NCBI GenBank assembly: GCA_000620945.1
Contig: JHZO01000005.1
Coordinates: 241,783 to 305,782, forward strand
DNA from: [Clostridium] viride DSM 6836
GTDB taxonomy: Bacteria > Bacillota > Clostridia > Oscillospirales > Oscillospiraceae
DNA: 64,000 nt
Direction of reading: 5' to 3'
Shown here piece by piece: positions 24,048-33,393 of the stretch (positions are counted from its first letter, which is position 1; each line of letters begins with the position of its first letter). A program made the position numbers and the translations under genes. The notes beneath the pieces are model-generated. The model was not told the origin of the DNA. It did no database searches and saw only the letters and a list, made by a program, of their open reading frames with translations.

Positions 24048-27000
24048 ATGAGAAATCTCAAGAGACTGCTGACTATGGTCCTGGCCATCGCAATGATGAT
24101 GAGCCTGATGGTAGTTGGCGCCGGCGCTGCATTCAAAGATCAAGATAAGATCGAGAATACAGAAGCTGTGAACATGAATGTTGCTCTGGGTATCATCAAT
24201 GGCCGTGATGACGGTTCTTTTGATCCCACTGGCAACGTAACCCGTGCCGAAATGGCAAAGATGATCTGTGTGCTGCTGAACGGTGGCACCGAGCCCAGCC
24301 TTCCCACCAAGGATGTCCCCGTCTTCACCGACATCAAGGGTCACTGGGGCGAGAAGTACGTTGAGTACTGTGCTTCCCTCGGCATCATTGCTGGTATGGG
24401 CGACGGCACCTTTGCTCCCGACAAGACCGTAACCGCAACTCAGGCTGCTAAGATGCTGCTGGTTGCTCTGGGCTACGATGCAGCCTTCGAAGGCTTCAAC
24501 GGCGCTTCTTGGTCTGTCAAGATCGGTGTTGCTGCAAACCAGAAGGATCTGTATGATGAGCTGGGTGCAATCGACCCCAACGCAGCTCTGAACCGCGATG
24601 ACGCAGCTCAGATGATCTGGAACGCTCTTCAGGCTAACGAAGTCAAGTATGACTACAGCCTGACCACCGTCAACGGCCAGCTTATGAACGTCCAGAAGCG
24701 TGAGGACAAGGCTGATACTCTGATGACTGACAAGTTCAAGACCATTGATACCGATTTCACCACCGCTATCATGACCGGTATCAGCTACAACTCCACCAGC
24801 AAGAAGTATACCTATACCTTCAGCAATACTGACTACGCTAAGTATGCTTCCTTCACCACCAAGGCTGACTTCACCAACCTGTTTGGCCACAATGTCACCA
24901 CCGTTGCAAAGACCACCAGCGACGTGTATGGCATGTATGCCAACGACAGCACCGTCATCTTCTCCGGCCTGATTGATGACATTGACTTTGCTGATGCAAC
25001 CAAGTCCACCAGTCCTTCCGTTGAGTTCAATGACAAGGACTATGACCTGTCCAAGGTTGTCAAGGATGACGGAAATAATGTTGTTGCTCCCCTGACTGTT
25101 AAGTTCAACGACTTTAGCAGCAAGGAAGCTGTCTTGGCTACAAAGCCCACCGAGTCCCAGGTCTACTATAAGGCTGAAGCTATCGACAACACCGACGACG
25201 GCAAGATCGACCTGATTGTTTACTATCCCGTAACTTGGGGCCAGGTTACCTATGCTGGCAAGGATTATATCCGCGTTGACAATGGCGTAGGTCAGCTCGA
25301 CTTCGACGACTATCAGATCTACCAGGGCGTTGCTAAGGACGACTATGTCATGGTTGACAAGAACGGCCTAGTTGACGACGTAGTAACCAAGCTGGACGAA
25401 GTAAAGGGCAAGCTGACCAACATTGCTGGCAGCACCGTTACCATCGACGGCAAGAAATACGATCAGTCTGCACTTGCTGATGACAAAAAGCTGAAATCTG
25501 GCAACATCAACGACACCTTTAAGTTTGTGGCTATCAACGGCTACCTGGTAAAGCAGTCCGCTAGCGACGTTGTTAACCTCAACGAGATGCTCTTGGTTGC
25601 AAGCATTGCCGACGGCAAAAATGCAAACGGCGGTAAAGACGCAAAGGTCTACTTCACCGATGGTACCTCCAAGGTTGTGAGCATCACATCTGACGCGACA
25701 CATGTTGCTTTGGGCGAGGTTGCACAAAACACCACTTATAAGTATGAAGTATCCAAGGGCGAGTATAAGCTCACCAAGCTCACCAACACCGATAAGTTTG
25801 GCTTCGATTTCGCTAAGCAGAATGAGGCTACTACTGCTTGGGTAGAAAAGAACAACGGCGGCAGCGATTATGCTACCATTGATGGCTACCGTATTGCTGA
25901 CAATGCAATTGTTCTCTCCCAAGATGGTGCTACTTCCACCTACAACCTGATCACCGGCGCTAAGCTGTCTAAGATCACCTCTAGTGACATGGACATTTAT
26001 GCTTACGGCGTGGAAGAGAATGACACCACCGGTTATTACTATGTAACCTTTGCAGTGGTCACCGGCTCTACCTCTGCAACTTCCGACCGTAGCTATGGCT
26101 TCATCATGAGCAATGTTGACCAGTCTGTGAATGCAGATAAGGAAGACGTTTACACCTTCGATATGTGGAATGGCACCGAGAAGGTTACTGCGGTAACCAC
26201 CGGCGATCCCGCTCTGCATGGTATTACTCCCGTTAAGGGCGCAGTGATTTCCTATGGCATGAACGGCGATAAGATTGACGACATTTTTGTTCTGAGCGGT
26301 ACTGATACTGGCGCCACAAATAATGCAAAGTTCGGCGCAGTTCTTGCAACCGACGGTAAGTATGTTGACGTTCTGCTGGATGCCAAGGGCACTGTCCAGA
26401 AGTACAAGATTGACACCGAAGACACCACCCTCATGTATGTCTCTGTGGAAGACAAGACTGGTGACAAGACCGGCAACATCGTGAAAGCTGATAAGGCTGA
26501 CGCTCCCACCGCATTTAGAAACAACGCTGGTGAGTACTACACCGCTAACGTTCTGGTTCTTGCTGATGGCTCAAGTGCCACCCTTACCGCTGATCTGATT
26601 GCTATGGATGTTGACAACGATATCTTGGCTAAGAATGCAAAGGTAAACGTCACCTCTGGCGCTTATACACTTAGCACAGATGTTGCTGCTGACGAGACCC
26701 TTGTGGTCAACGGCAACTTAACCGTCAGTACTCCTGTTACCCTCGAGGGTACTGTCGTTGTCAATGGCAACTTTGCTCCCACTGCCGCAGTTACTGTCGA
26801 GGGAACTCTGATTGTAACTGGCAATGTAACCATTGCTAACACCATGACCATCGCTGCTGGTGGCGTGCTGTCCTACGAAGGTACTACTTCTATTGCAGCA
26901 ACTGGTACGCTGAGCATTGCAGATTCCGTTGCAGTTGCAGAGCTGCGTGCTTTTGTTCCCGCTGCTGGTGCAACCCTAACTCTGGGCAGCACCTCCAGCG

Positions 27001-27200
27001 ACAACTACACCTCTGCTGCTCCTAAGTTCTATACCACAAAGGGATCTGCAAGCTCTGATGGTGTAGCAGAAGATGGTGTTCAGGCACAAGAGGTTTCTAC
27101 TACCACCACTAAGATTCCCGCAGGTACCTACACCTACGGCACTCTTGGCTTTGCTGGTGGTGCTAATGACACTGCTACCCTGGCTGGCTGGTTCAAGTAA
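24048..27200 (+). CDS. SLH-domain S-layer protein
   Basis: A 1050-residue secreted protein. The signal peptide is residues 1-28 (MRNLKRLLTMVLAIAMMMSL, ending GAGAA). Three SLH domains follow at about 29-85, 90-145 and 150-195; for example FTDIKGHWGEKYVEYCASLG, GDGTFAPDKTVTATQAAKM and LNRDDAAQMIWNALQ. They bind wall polymer. The remaining 850 residues are rich in D, K, T, G and V. Near the C-terminus (about 880-960) short beta repeats occur (LVVNGNLTVSTPV, VVVNGNFAPTAAV, LIVTGNVTIANTM). There is no LPxTG motif. Codon use is strongly optimised, the promoter is strong and the leader long, all consistent with a very abundant surface protein. Both neighbours are recombinase-like. Confidence 0.9.
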   Translation: MRNLKRLLTMVLAIAMMMSLMVVGAGAAFKDQDKIENTEAVNMNVALGIINGRDDGSFDPTGNVTRAEMAKMICVLLNGGTEPSLPTKDVPVFTDIKGHWGEKYVEYCASLGIIAGMGDGTFAPDKTVTATQAAKMLLVALGYDAAFEGFNGASWSVKIGVAANQKDLYDELGAIDPNAALNRDDAAQMIWNALQANEVKYDYSLTTVNGQLMNVQKREDKADTLMTDKFKTIDTDFTTAIMTGISYNSTSKKYTYTFSNTDYAKYASFTTKADFTNLFGHNVTTVAKTTSDVYGMYANDSTVIFSGLIDDIDFADATKSTSPSVEFNDKDYDLSKVVKDDGNNVVAPLTVKFNDFSSKEAVLATKPTESQVYYKAEAIDNTDDGKIDLIVYYPVTWGQVTYAGKDYIRVDNGVGQLDFDDYQIYQGVAKDDYVMVDKNGLVDDVVTKLDEVKGKLTNIAGSTVTIDGKKYDQSALADDKKLKSGNINDTFKFVAINGYLVKQSASDVVNLNEMLLVASIADGKNANGGKDAKVYFTDGTSKVVSITSDATHVALGEVAQNTTYKYEVSKGEYKLTKLTNTDKFGFDFAKQNEATTAWVEKNNGGSDYATIDGYRIADNAIVLSQDGATSTYNLITGAKLSKITSSDMDIYAYGVEENDTTGYYYVTFAVVTGSTSATSDRSYGFIMSNVDQSVNADKEDVYTFDMWNGTEKVTAVTTGDPALHGITPVKGAVISYGMNGDKIDDIFVLSGTDTGATNNAKFGAVLATDGKYVDVLLDAKGTVQKYKIDTEDTTLMYVSVEDKTGDKTGNIVKADKADAPTAFRNNAGEYYTANVLVLADGSSATLTADLIAMDVDNDILAKNAKVNVTSGAYTLSTDVAADETLVVNGNLTVSTPVTLEGTVVVNGNFAPTAAVTVEGTLIVTGNVTIANTMTIAAGGVLSYEGTTSIAATGTLSIADSVAVAELRAFVPAAGATLTLGSTSSDNYTSAAPKFYTTKGSASSDGVAEDGVQAQEVSTTTTKIPAGTYTYGTLGFAGGANDTATLAGWFK

Positions 27201-27263
27201 TTTTCCTCCGCACCTCGTCTAAGCTCGATTTTCATCCTTTCGTAGCTTAGGTGGCAAATAAGC

Positions 27264-27292
27264 AGAAACCCCGCTCTTCGGAGCGGGGTTTC
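27264..27292 (+). terminator. Terminator of the S-layer gene
   Basis: AGAAACCCCGCTC-TTCG-GAGCGGGGTTTCT, a 13-bp stem capped by a UUCG tetraloop, followed by ATGTTTTTG. A second, weaker pairing (CTAAGCT/AGCTTAG) precedes it at 27219-27250. Confidence 0.93.
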
Positions 27293-27379
27293 TATGTTTT
27301 TGTTTTGTGCAGTTATAATTCCTACACTTTGTGGCAAAAATAACCTTGCCAAGCACGTTTGTCTTGGGGAGGGTAAAAC

Positions 27380-27994
27380 ATGGCACAAAAGTATTATGGG
27401 TATCTGCGCGATGTCGCAACGGGTCTTGAGGCGGAAGAGCAGAGGGAGCAGCTTCTTCGCTGGGGCATCGTGGAAAAACATCTCTATGCAGATCTGGTTG
27501 GTGAGACGGAGGAGAGCTTCCCAGCATTTCGCCGTCTGATGAAAACCGTGCATGAGGGGGATGTGCTGGTCGTTCCATCCCTGGATCGCTTGGGCAGCAG
27601 TTATGAAGAAATTCAGCGCGTGTGGGCCTATCTTATTAAAGAACGCCACCTTGATCTGGTGATTTTGGATATCCCCATTCTGGATACCCGTACGAATAAA
27701 GCCTTACTTGGATCGCTGATGACCGACATTGTGCTTCAGTTGTTTGAGTACATTGCCCAAAGAGAGAACAATTTGGCTCGCTTGCGACAGGCGGAGGGAA
27801 TCGCCATGGCGCGGGCCAAGGGAGTTCACCTTGGACGTCCACCGCGTCCCACGCCGGAGGGGTTCGAGGATTACTATGCCCTCTGGCGGGCAAAGCAATT
27901 GAGCTTCACCGAATTTGCCAGAAAAATTGACGTGACGGAAACCCAGCTAAAATGGCTGGTTCGGAAAAAACGCAAAGAGACAGCTGCTCGATAA
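27380..27994 (+). CDS. Serine-recombinase-like protein lacking catalytic residues
   Basis: A 204-residue protein with the length and order of small resolvases/invertases. An N-terminal resolvase domain is followed by helix E, the GVHLGRPPRP hinge and a helix-turn-helix (LSFTEFARKIDVTETQLKWL). Against gamma-delta resolvase, YARVST aligns without gaps to YLRDVA, so the nucleophile Ser10 is Val. The Arg45 position reads FPAF instead of RxxL. DRLGR reads DRLGS, so Arg71 is Ser; Arg68 is kept. It cannot be an ordinary active recombinase and is probably a DNA-binding regulator. GGGGAGGG precedes the ATG. It lies 180 bases downstream of the S-layer gene, same strand, behind that gene's terminator. 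Confidence 0.74.
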   Translation: MAQKYYGYLRDVATGLEAEEQREQLLRWGIVEKHLYADLVGETEESFPAFRRLMKTVHEGDVLVVPSLDRLGSSYEEIQRVWAYLIKERHLDLVILDIPILDTRTNKALLGSLMTDIVLQLFEYIAQRENNLARLRQAEGIAMARAKGVHLGRPPRPTPEGFEDYYALWRAKQLSFTEFARKIDVTETQLKWLVRKKRKETAAR

Positions 27995-28012
27995 TGGCAG
28001 CTGTCTCTTTGC
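27972..28012. terminator. Bidirectional terminator, 16-bp perfect stem
   Basis: GCAAAGAGACAGCTGC and GCAGCTGTCTCTTTGC, loop of nine bases. The left arm lies inside the last codons of the recombinase-like gene. It separates converging genes. Confidence 0.88.
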
Positions 28013-28015
28013 TTC

Positions 28016-28873
28016 TTAGTACGGTTCTTCGCTCTTTGGAGTGAGGGTAATGAGCACCAGTTCTGGGGGGTTACATAGCCGAGGAACGCGGGTGCTTTCC
28101 CGGGAAAGTCCCCGACTGACAATGCCGGTGGTATCTCCCAAGGGATAGATTCCCCCCGAATAGGACGGGAATAAACCTTGGTGGGGTGCATACAAACCGT
28201 TTTTTCCACCGGGCAAACGCCACTGACCACCATGGGCATGCCCGGCGACGATAAGATCGTAACCAAGAGGACGCAGTGCAGTCAATTGTTCCGGGCGGTG
28301 GGTAAGTAAAATCGTATAATAGGCCGGGTCGGCCGCTCGCTTTGCCCGTTCCGCTTGTAAGAGCACGGTGTCTTGACCCAGATAGATGGGGTCATCCATC
28401 CCACAGATCTGCAGGAGCTGTCCTTGAATCTCAATGGGTGCACACGCTCCGATGGGAACCATGATGCCACAGTCTTGAATGAAGGCTAAAAGCTCGTTGA
28501 GTTCACCCGATAGGTGCTCATGATTTCCCGGGACGTAGAAACAGGGATAGGCTGCGCCAAGTGCACGGAGGACCAGCTTCCCAGGCTCGTGGGGCATGTC
28601 ATCGTCTAGCATATCTCCTGCCAGAAGAATCAGGTCAGGCGAAAGTGCTTCCACTTGCTCCAGAAGTTCTCGCTGTCCCTCTCCATACACACAGCTGTGA
28701 AGGTCGGATAATAGGAGGATACGAAGTGGTTTGGTCAGTTTGTCCGAGGAAAGGGAATAGGTGGTAAGGGTCAGTTTAGTATCCCAAGCAAGCAGAAAGA
28801 CTGCCGAAAAAAGCAGGGTAGACCCGATGGCAAGGCCTAACCTCCGTTTGGATTTTTGATTGATGGAAATCAC
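28016..28873 (-). CDS. Membrane-anchored metallophosphoesterase (YkuE-like)
   Basis: A 285-residue protein with an N-terminal membrane segment (residues about 10-30). A calcineurin-like phosphoesterase domain follows with all metal motifs: LLSDLHSC (DxH), LLAGDMLDDD (GDxxD), VPGNHEHLSG (GNHE), ILLTHRP (H) and VAGHAHGGQW (GHxH). Relatives are exported or membrane-facing enzymes acting on lipid or nucleotide phosphoesters. It starts at a GTG with AAAGGA very close upstream, so the true start may differ by a few codons. Its place beside surface-protein genes suggests an envelope substrate, which is only positional. Confidence 0.88.
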   Translation of the reverse strand: MISINQKSKRRLGLAIGSTLLFSAVFLLAWDTKLTLTTYSLSSDKLTKPLRILLLSDLHSCVYGEGQRELLEQVEALSPDLILLAGDMLDDDMPHEPGKLVLRALGAAYPCFYVPGNHEHLSGELNELLAFIQDCGIMVPIGACAPIEIQGQLLQICGMDDPIYLGQDTVLLQAERAKRAADPAYYTILLTHRPEQLTALRPLGYDLIVAGHAHGGQWRLPGGKNGLYAPHQGLFPSYSGGIYPLGDTTGIVSRGLSRESTRVPRLCNPPELVLITLTPKSEEPY

Positions 28874-28925
28874 ATCCTTTGTATGGCTATAGGCCTATCT
28901 TAGTCGAATTGAGGAGAAAAGTCAA

Positions 28926-28954
28926 ACTCCGCCCCGGAACAGAAGGGGCGGAGT
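28926..28954 (-). terminator. Terminator of the SLH-DUF4358-DHHW gene
   Basis: ACTCCGCCCC paired with GGGGCGGAGT. On the minus strand it is followed by TTGACTTTTC. Confidence 0.85.
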
Positions 28955-28978
28955 AAGAGAGAGGGAGGTAGAATACAA

Positions 28979-30838
28979 TCAGCGCAAGAGATGACTGTTA
29001 TTCGCAATCTGTGCGGAGTAGAGGAACAACACGTCGGCATCCTTGAAGTTGACATACTCCGGCAGGAGGGAGCTTGCCATGAAGCGCAGATCGACTAGGG
29101 TGATTTCGGAATAGGCTTCTAAGAGGAGGGGGGCAAAGCTGGTGCCGAAGGAATCAGAAAAAAGAATCAGCCGACGGGACTGCTCTGCGTTGGGGTTTTT
29201 CAGAACGGTCAAGGGGGACAGCTCGGAAAGGAAAACAGTATAGGGGTCCTTTGAGGAGAGTTTGGAGGTATCGTATACCGAGGTGGGCTGGCTCTGCCCA
29301 TAGAGGGAGACCTGCGTTGCATCGGTGTAGGTGCTTGTTAAATAGGTAAAGGATTCGGGGGACAGGGAGTCTAGCACGCGACGATACGATCCAATGAAGT
29401 CCTGGCTGGTCTGGGGGATAAACTTTTTCCAGTCAACGGAGAAACCCATGGTGTCTCCCATGCGGGCGATGACCCCATCCAAGGATTCCTGCCGCCAATG
29501 GAGGTCGGTGCGGTAGTAATCCCCAATGGAGAGTTGGTCGGCCAGAGAAATGGGTTTTATTTTTTCCGATACGAGAGGGGAGAGGGTCTTCATCATGGCT
29601 TCGTGATCCAGATAGGAGGAGAAACGATCCTTCACATAGTAGCTCTTATCGGGAATGACGCTGTAATAGACCTGGTTGTTTTCCATATAGGTGGTTTGCA
29701 GGGTGTTGAGCTTTTGCGCAAAATTGCTCAGAGACTTTGCATCCAGCGTATGTTTTTCCACGATGGTATCCCCGACGCGGACAGCACCTTTTGCGTCCAG
29801 AGGAAGGGATTGAAAGTTCTTAACCAGAGCGTCGTCATGGTGATTGTCCATGACCAGAAGAATGAGGTTTCCGATGTTCTTCACCTGCACATGGTCCCGT
29901 TCCACCCCAACACAAATCCACTTATAGGGATTGACGTTCTTGAGGATGGCCGCCTTGGCCGCTTCCACATCCTCTCCTTCGGAAAGGCGAACCAGGCAAA
30001 CCGAGTGCGCTTGGGAGGTCATCATGGGTTCCACGGCAAAGCCTTCGTCGATCTTTAGGGTATCCACACCCAGGAAGAAAGCCATGTTGTCCTTCGTAAT
30101 TTGTGTGGCGTTCAAACGGTCAGGAGTCAAATACTCTGAGACATTTTGATAGACATAGGCCATAATGAGGGGCAGGGAACTGTCTTTGGAGACCACCGCA
30201 CCAGCTTTGAGATCCGCCGTTGCCTTGGCAAAGGAAGAGAACACCTTGTCCTGCATTAGTTTTTCTTCCAAGGTGGTGGTGCTGTCTTTCATGCGGCAAT
30301 CCAGGGCTGCATAAGAGACCATAACCACGTCGCCGCGCAGGAAGTTCTTGGCATTCACACCGGAGGGGAGCAGGCCAACCTGTTTGCCAAGTGTGTCCCA
30401 CTGGATATAGACACTCTCCCCGCTATAGCCGAGGGCACGCAGCATAAAGGTCACATAATCTTGCGCGGAAGCAGGGGTGGAGGGAGCAAAGTGCGTGGCA
30501 TCCACACCCCTGGTCAGGCCCTTATCATAGGCATAGGCAAGGTAAGCACTGGCCGGATCCCATGAGGGAGCGTCAGTAAAAGGGTGAGACCCTTGGTAGA
30601 AGCGAGCGTCCTGCTCCTGGCCCGTCATGCGAAGAAGCATAATCAAGGAGTCCATTCGGGAGGGGGCCCGATTCAATTCATAGCCTTGGTCTGTTCCTAA
30701 AAATAAGCCCATGGCAGTCAGGGCCTCTGCCTGTTGCTGAGCCTTGGTTTCATCATAGGCCAACACCCCGCCAAAACCAGAGACCAAGGTAGCCCCCGTC
30801 AGCAGAAGCGCAGCCACACGTTTCTTCATCACTTGCAT
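28979..30838 (-). CDS. Surface-anchored fusion protein: SLH repeats, DUF4358-like domain, DHHW-like domain
   Basis: A 619-residue exported protein. A signal peptide is at about 1-27 (VAALLLTGATLVSGFGGVLA). Three divergent SLH repeats cover about 30-195 (HPFTDAPSWDPASAYLAYAY, HFAPSTPASAQDYVTFMLRA, NFLRGDVVMVSYAAL). A DUF4358-like segment spans about 225-340 (EPMMTSQAHSVCLVRLSEGE, KNIGNLILLVMDN). The C-terminal half resembles DHHW/AlgX-type SGNH proteins: YSVIPDKSYYVKDRF, YYRTDLHWRQESLDG (DLHW for DHHW) and LILFSDSFGTSFAPLLLEAY. DHHW and DUF4358 proteins usually accompany a membrane O-acyltransferase in polysaccharide acetylation clusters; none is in this window. The ATG at 30838 follows AAAGGAC. 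Confidence 0.75.
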   Translation of the reverse strand: MQVMKKRVAALLLTGATLVSGFGGVLAYDETKAQQQAEALTAMGLFLGTDQGYELNRAPSRMDSLIMLLRMTGQEQDARFYQGSHPFTDAPSWDPASAYLAYAYDKGLTRGVDATHFAPSTPASAQDYVTFMLRALGYSGESVYIQWDTLGKQVGLLPSGVNAKNFLRGDVVMVSYAALDCRMKDSTTTLEEKLMQDKVFSSFAKATADLKAGAVVSKDSSLPLIMAYVYQNVSEYLTPDRLNATQITKDNMAFFLGVDTLKIDEGFAVEPMMTSQAHSVCLVRLSEGEDVEAAKAAILKNVNPYKWICVGVERDHVQVKNIGNLILLVMDNHHDDALVKNFQSLPLDAKGAVRVGDTIVEKHTLDAKSLSNFAQKLNTLQTTYMENNQVYYSVIPDKSYYVKDRFSSYLDHEAMMKTLSPLVSEKIKPISLADQLSIGDYYRTDLHWRQESLDGVIARMGDTMGFSVDWKKFIPQTSQDFIGSYRRVLDSLSPESFTYLTSTYTDATQVSLYGQSQPTSVYDTSKLSSKDPYTVFLSELSPLTVLKNPNAEQSRRLILFSDSFGTSFAPLLLEAYSEITLVDLRFMASSLLPEYVNFKDADVLFLYSAQIANNSHLLR

Positions 30839-30925
30839 GCAATCGTCCTTTCTGTTTTGAAGTTTCGTTATTCTACTAACAGTAGACGGTGCAAATAGAA
30901 AATAGTTCCCCCATTTCTAAAATTA

Positions 30926-30962
30926 AACAGCGTAAGGAGCAAACCTGACTCCTTACGCTGTT
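30926..30962 (-). terminator. Terminator of the cysE-cysS operon
   Basis: A 14-bp perfect stem, AACAGCGTAAGGAG with CTCCTTACGCTGTT. On the minus strand TAATTTTAG follows. Confidence 0.85.
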
Positions 30963-30977
30963 ACAAACGAGGTTTCG

Positions 30978-32378
30978 TTATTTGCGAACGGCCTTCACGC
31001 CCTGAGGGGTGTCTTTCAGTTCAATGCCCATAGACAAAAGCTCGTCGCGAATGCGGTCCGCTTCGGCAAAGTTTTTTGCCTTGCGGGCGGCTTGGCGGGC
31101 TTCGATCATGGCCTCCACCTCCGCACCTAAGCTTTCCTCCTGATTTCGCTGATACAGAAGGCCCAAGACTTCCGTAAATTCCAAAATCATGGCAAGGGAA
31201 GCCGTGGCAAGGGCAGCGGTGGGGGTTCCATCCACTGCGGAGTTGACGGCACGCACTAATTCAAAGAGAACACCAATGGCATCGGCGGTGTTCAGGTCAT
31301 CGTCCATGGCTTCGTGGAAGCGCTGGCGATAGTCCGGGAAGGTTTCGATAAAGCCTTGTTCGGCCTCGGTCAGTTGGCCTTGCGCGCCGTTTTTCTGTAA
31401 GAACTCCAGGTTGGAGACGGCGGTGTACAGACGATCCAGGGCGCTCTGTGCCTGCGTGAGAGACTCCTTGGAGTAGTTTAAGGGACTGCGGTAATGTGCA
31501 GAGAGCATAAAGAAGCGAATGGGCTCATAGCCATAGACCTTTGCCGCCTCCCGCACGGTAAAGAAGTTGCCCTCGGACTTTGACATCTTCTTGTTGTCGA
31601 TGTTCAAGAAGCCGTTGTGGAGCCAGCAGTTGACAAAGGGACAGCCGTTGGCAGCTTCCGACTGGGCAATCTCATTCTCATGGTGCGGGAACTGCAAATC
31701 CTGTCCGCCGCAGTGGAGGTCAATGGTCTTTCCCAGATAGCGGTTGGACATGGCCGAGCACTCAATGTGCCAGCCGGGGCGGCCACGGCCCCAGGGGGAC
31801 TCCCAATAGGGCTCTCCGGGCTTTGCTGCCTTCCAGAGGGCGAAGTCTAAGGGGTGTTCCTTCACGTCGTTCACATCAATGCGGGCACCGGCCTGCAAGT
31901 CTTCCAAAGGCTGACCGGAGAGCTTGCCGTAGCCTTCAAACTTTAAGGTGCGGTAGTAGACATCACCTTGCACTGGGTAGGCATACCCTTTTTCAATCAG
32001 GGTTTCAATGATTTCAATGATTTGGGGAATGTTCTCGGTTGCCTTGGGATGGATGGTCGCAGGGCGAACGCCCAAGCCTTGGGCATCGGTGAAGTACTCC
32101 TGAATATACTTTTCCGCAACCTCTTCCGAGGTGGTTCCCTCTTCCTTGGCACGATTGATGATCTTATCATCCACATCGGTGAAGTTCTGGACGAAGGTCA
32201 CCTTCTTTCCGCAGTACTCAAAGTAGCGGCGCAGGACATCGAACACAATGATGGGGCGAGCGTTTCCCACATGAATGTAGTTATACACGGTGGGGCCACA
32301 GGCATACATTTTCACTTCGCCGGGGGTAATGGGGACAAAGTCCTCCTTCTTGCGGGTCATGGTATTAAACAGTTTCAT
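30978..32378 (-). CDS. cysS: Cysteinyl-tRNA synthetase
   Basis: A 466-residue class Ia synthetase. The HIGH motif reads [16 protein letters not shown], with the zinc Cys just before it. Further zinc ligands are HIECSAM and [13 protein letters not shown], and the KMSKS loop is [10 protein letters not shown]. The C-terminal anticodon-binding helices include [20 protein letters not shown]. It charges tRNA-Cys. It overlaps the cysE stop as ATGA and shares the upstream T-box. Confidence 0.98.
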   Translation of the reverse strand: MKLFNTMTRKKEDFVPITPGEVKMYACGPTVYNYIHVGNARPIIVFDVLRRYFEYCGKKVTFVQNFTDVDDKIINRAKEEGTTSEEVAEKYIQEYFTDAQGLGVRPATIHPKATENIPQIIEIIETLIEKGYAYPVQGDVYYRTLKFEGYGKLSGQPLEDLQAGARIDVNDVKEHPLDFALWKAAKPGEPYWESPWGRGRPGWHIECSAMSNRYLGKTIDLHCGGQDLQFPHHENEIAQSEAANGCPFVNCWLHNGFLNIDNKKMSKSEGNFFTVREAAKVYGYEPIRFFMLSAHYRSPLNYSKESLTQAQSALDRLYTAVSNLEFLQKNGAQGQLTEAEQGFIETFPDYRQRFHEAMDDDLNTADAIGVLFELVRAVNSAVDGTPTAALATASLAMILEFTEVLGLLYQRNQEESLGAEVEAMIEARQAARKAKNFAEADRIRDELLSMGIELKDTPQGVKAVRK

Positions 32379-33058
32379 GGTTTCATTTCTCCTTCCTGTT
32401 TATTCAAACGTTCCAGCTCCAGCTGATCCAAATAGTGTTCCATCCACTCCAAGCGGGACATGAGGGATTGCAGCTCTTTCTGTACGGGGTCGGTGATGCT
32501 GACCTGATCCACTTCACCGGCATAGTCGGTTTTTACACCGCCCAGGCGGACAATGCGGGCAGGAACGCCCACGGCGGTGGCATTCTCGGGTACTTCGGAC
32601 AAGACGACCGCGTTGGATGCAATTCGGGCCCCGTCGCAAACCTTGAAAGGACCGAGCACTTTGGCTCCCGAGCCAATCATCACATTGTTGCCAATGGTGG
32701 GGTGGCGCTTTCCCTTATCTTTCCCCGTACCGCCCAGGGTTACACCTTGGTACAGAAGAACATCATCACCCACCTCGGCGGTTTCTCCAATGACGATGCC
32801 CATGCCGTGGTCAATGACAAAGCGGCGTCCAATGGTTGCCCCAGGGTGAATTTCAATGCCGGTCCAAAAGCGGCTCCATTGGGAGATGAAGCGAGCCAAA
32901 AAGTTCAGCTTATGGCGATAGAGAAGATGGGCAAAGCGGTGGTAAAGCAGGGCGTGCACGCCCGGATAGAGCAAAAAGACTTCCAGCTTGCTGCGAGCCG
33001 CCGGGTCTCTTGCCTGATAGGCGGCTAAGGTTTCACGTAATCCAATCAATGGAATCAT
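32375..33058 (-). CDS. cysE: Serine O-acetyltransferase
   Basis: A 227-residue left-handed beta-helix acetyltransferase, first committed step of cysteine synthesis (acetyl-CoA + Ser to O-acetylserine). It shows [40 protein letters not shown] and [13 protein letters not shown], the hexapeptide repeats with the catalytic His. The start ATG 33058 is set by GAAGGAGGTA directly upstream. Pairing with cysS under a Cys T-box means both are induced when charged tRNA-Cys is low. Confidence 0.96.
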   Translation of the reverse strand: MIPLIGLRETLAAYQARDPAARSKLEVFLLYPGVHALLYHRFAHLLYRHKLNFLARFISQWSRFWTGIEIHPGATIGRRFVIDHGMGIVIGETAEVGDDVLLYQGVTLGGTGKDKGKRHPTIGNNVMIGSGAKVLGPFKVCDGARIASNAVVLSEVPENATAVGVPARIVRLGGVKTDYAGEVDQVSITDPVQKELQSLMSRLEWMEHYLDQLELERLNKQEGEMKP

Positions 33059-33152
33059 TACCTCCTTCGAATGATAAGAATCCTCGTTGGGATGGTGTGT
33101 TTGTTCTGTTTCATTGGTGATATAGTAGAGAACAAGAGCGATTTGGACATAC

Positions 33153-33387
33153 AAAAATCGCCTCCTGTACCTGGTACAAGAGGCGATAACACGATCGCGG
33201 TTCCACTCTCATTTTTCACTCGAAACGGCACGCTAACGGGGCCAACCGGAGGGCATCTGCATCCCCCTCGCTCCCGGGCGCACTTCATGAAGCTGACTCA
33301 TCGGATGGCTTTCAGCCGGTGACCATCCGTCTCTGTTTGAGCTTTGGCAACATTACTTTTCCCGTTCCACGCGAGATTCAATTGTGT
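33153..33387 (-). promoter_or_regulatory. T-box riboswitch, cysteine specific (specifier UGC)
   Basis: The minus-strand leader contains the conserved T-box core GTGGAACCGCG (33196-33206). Stem I carries CAGAGACGGATGG and GAAAGCCATCC. The specifier region reads GAAGTGCGCC, so the codon is TGC (33280-33282), Cys. A terminator follows (ATCGCCTCTTGTACC with GGTACAGGAGGCGAT, then TTTTTG at 33153-33187). Uncharged tRNA-Cys should bind and allow read-through into cysE-cysS. Confidence 0.93.
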
Positions 33388-33393
33388 TTTAGT

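Noticed and set aside
23931-26219. Long minus-strand open frames opposite the S-layer gene
   Set aside because: They are shadows caused by the S-layer codon bias (few stops on the complementary strand), have no ribosome sites and no recognisable domains.
24048-27200. Invertible S-layer cassette
   Set aside because: Neighbouring recombinase folds suggested phase variation, but I found no inverted repeats flanking the promoter or gene and both proteins lack catalytic residues.
33071-33322. Plus-strand open frame across the T-box
   Set aside because: It is antisense to a well-supported T-box leader and has no ribosome site.
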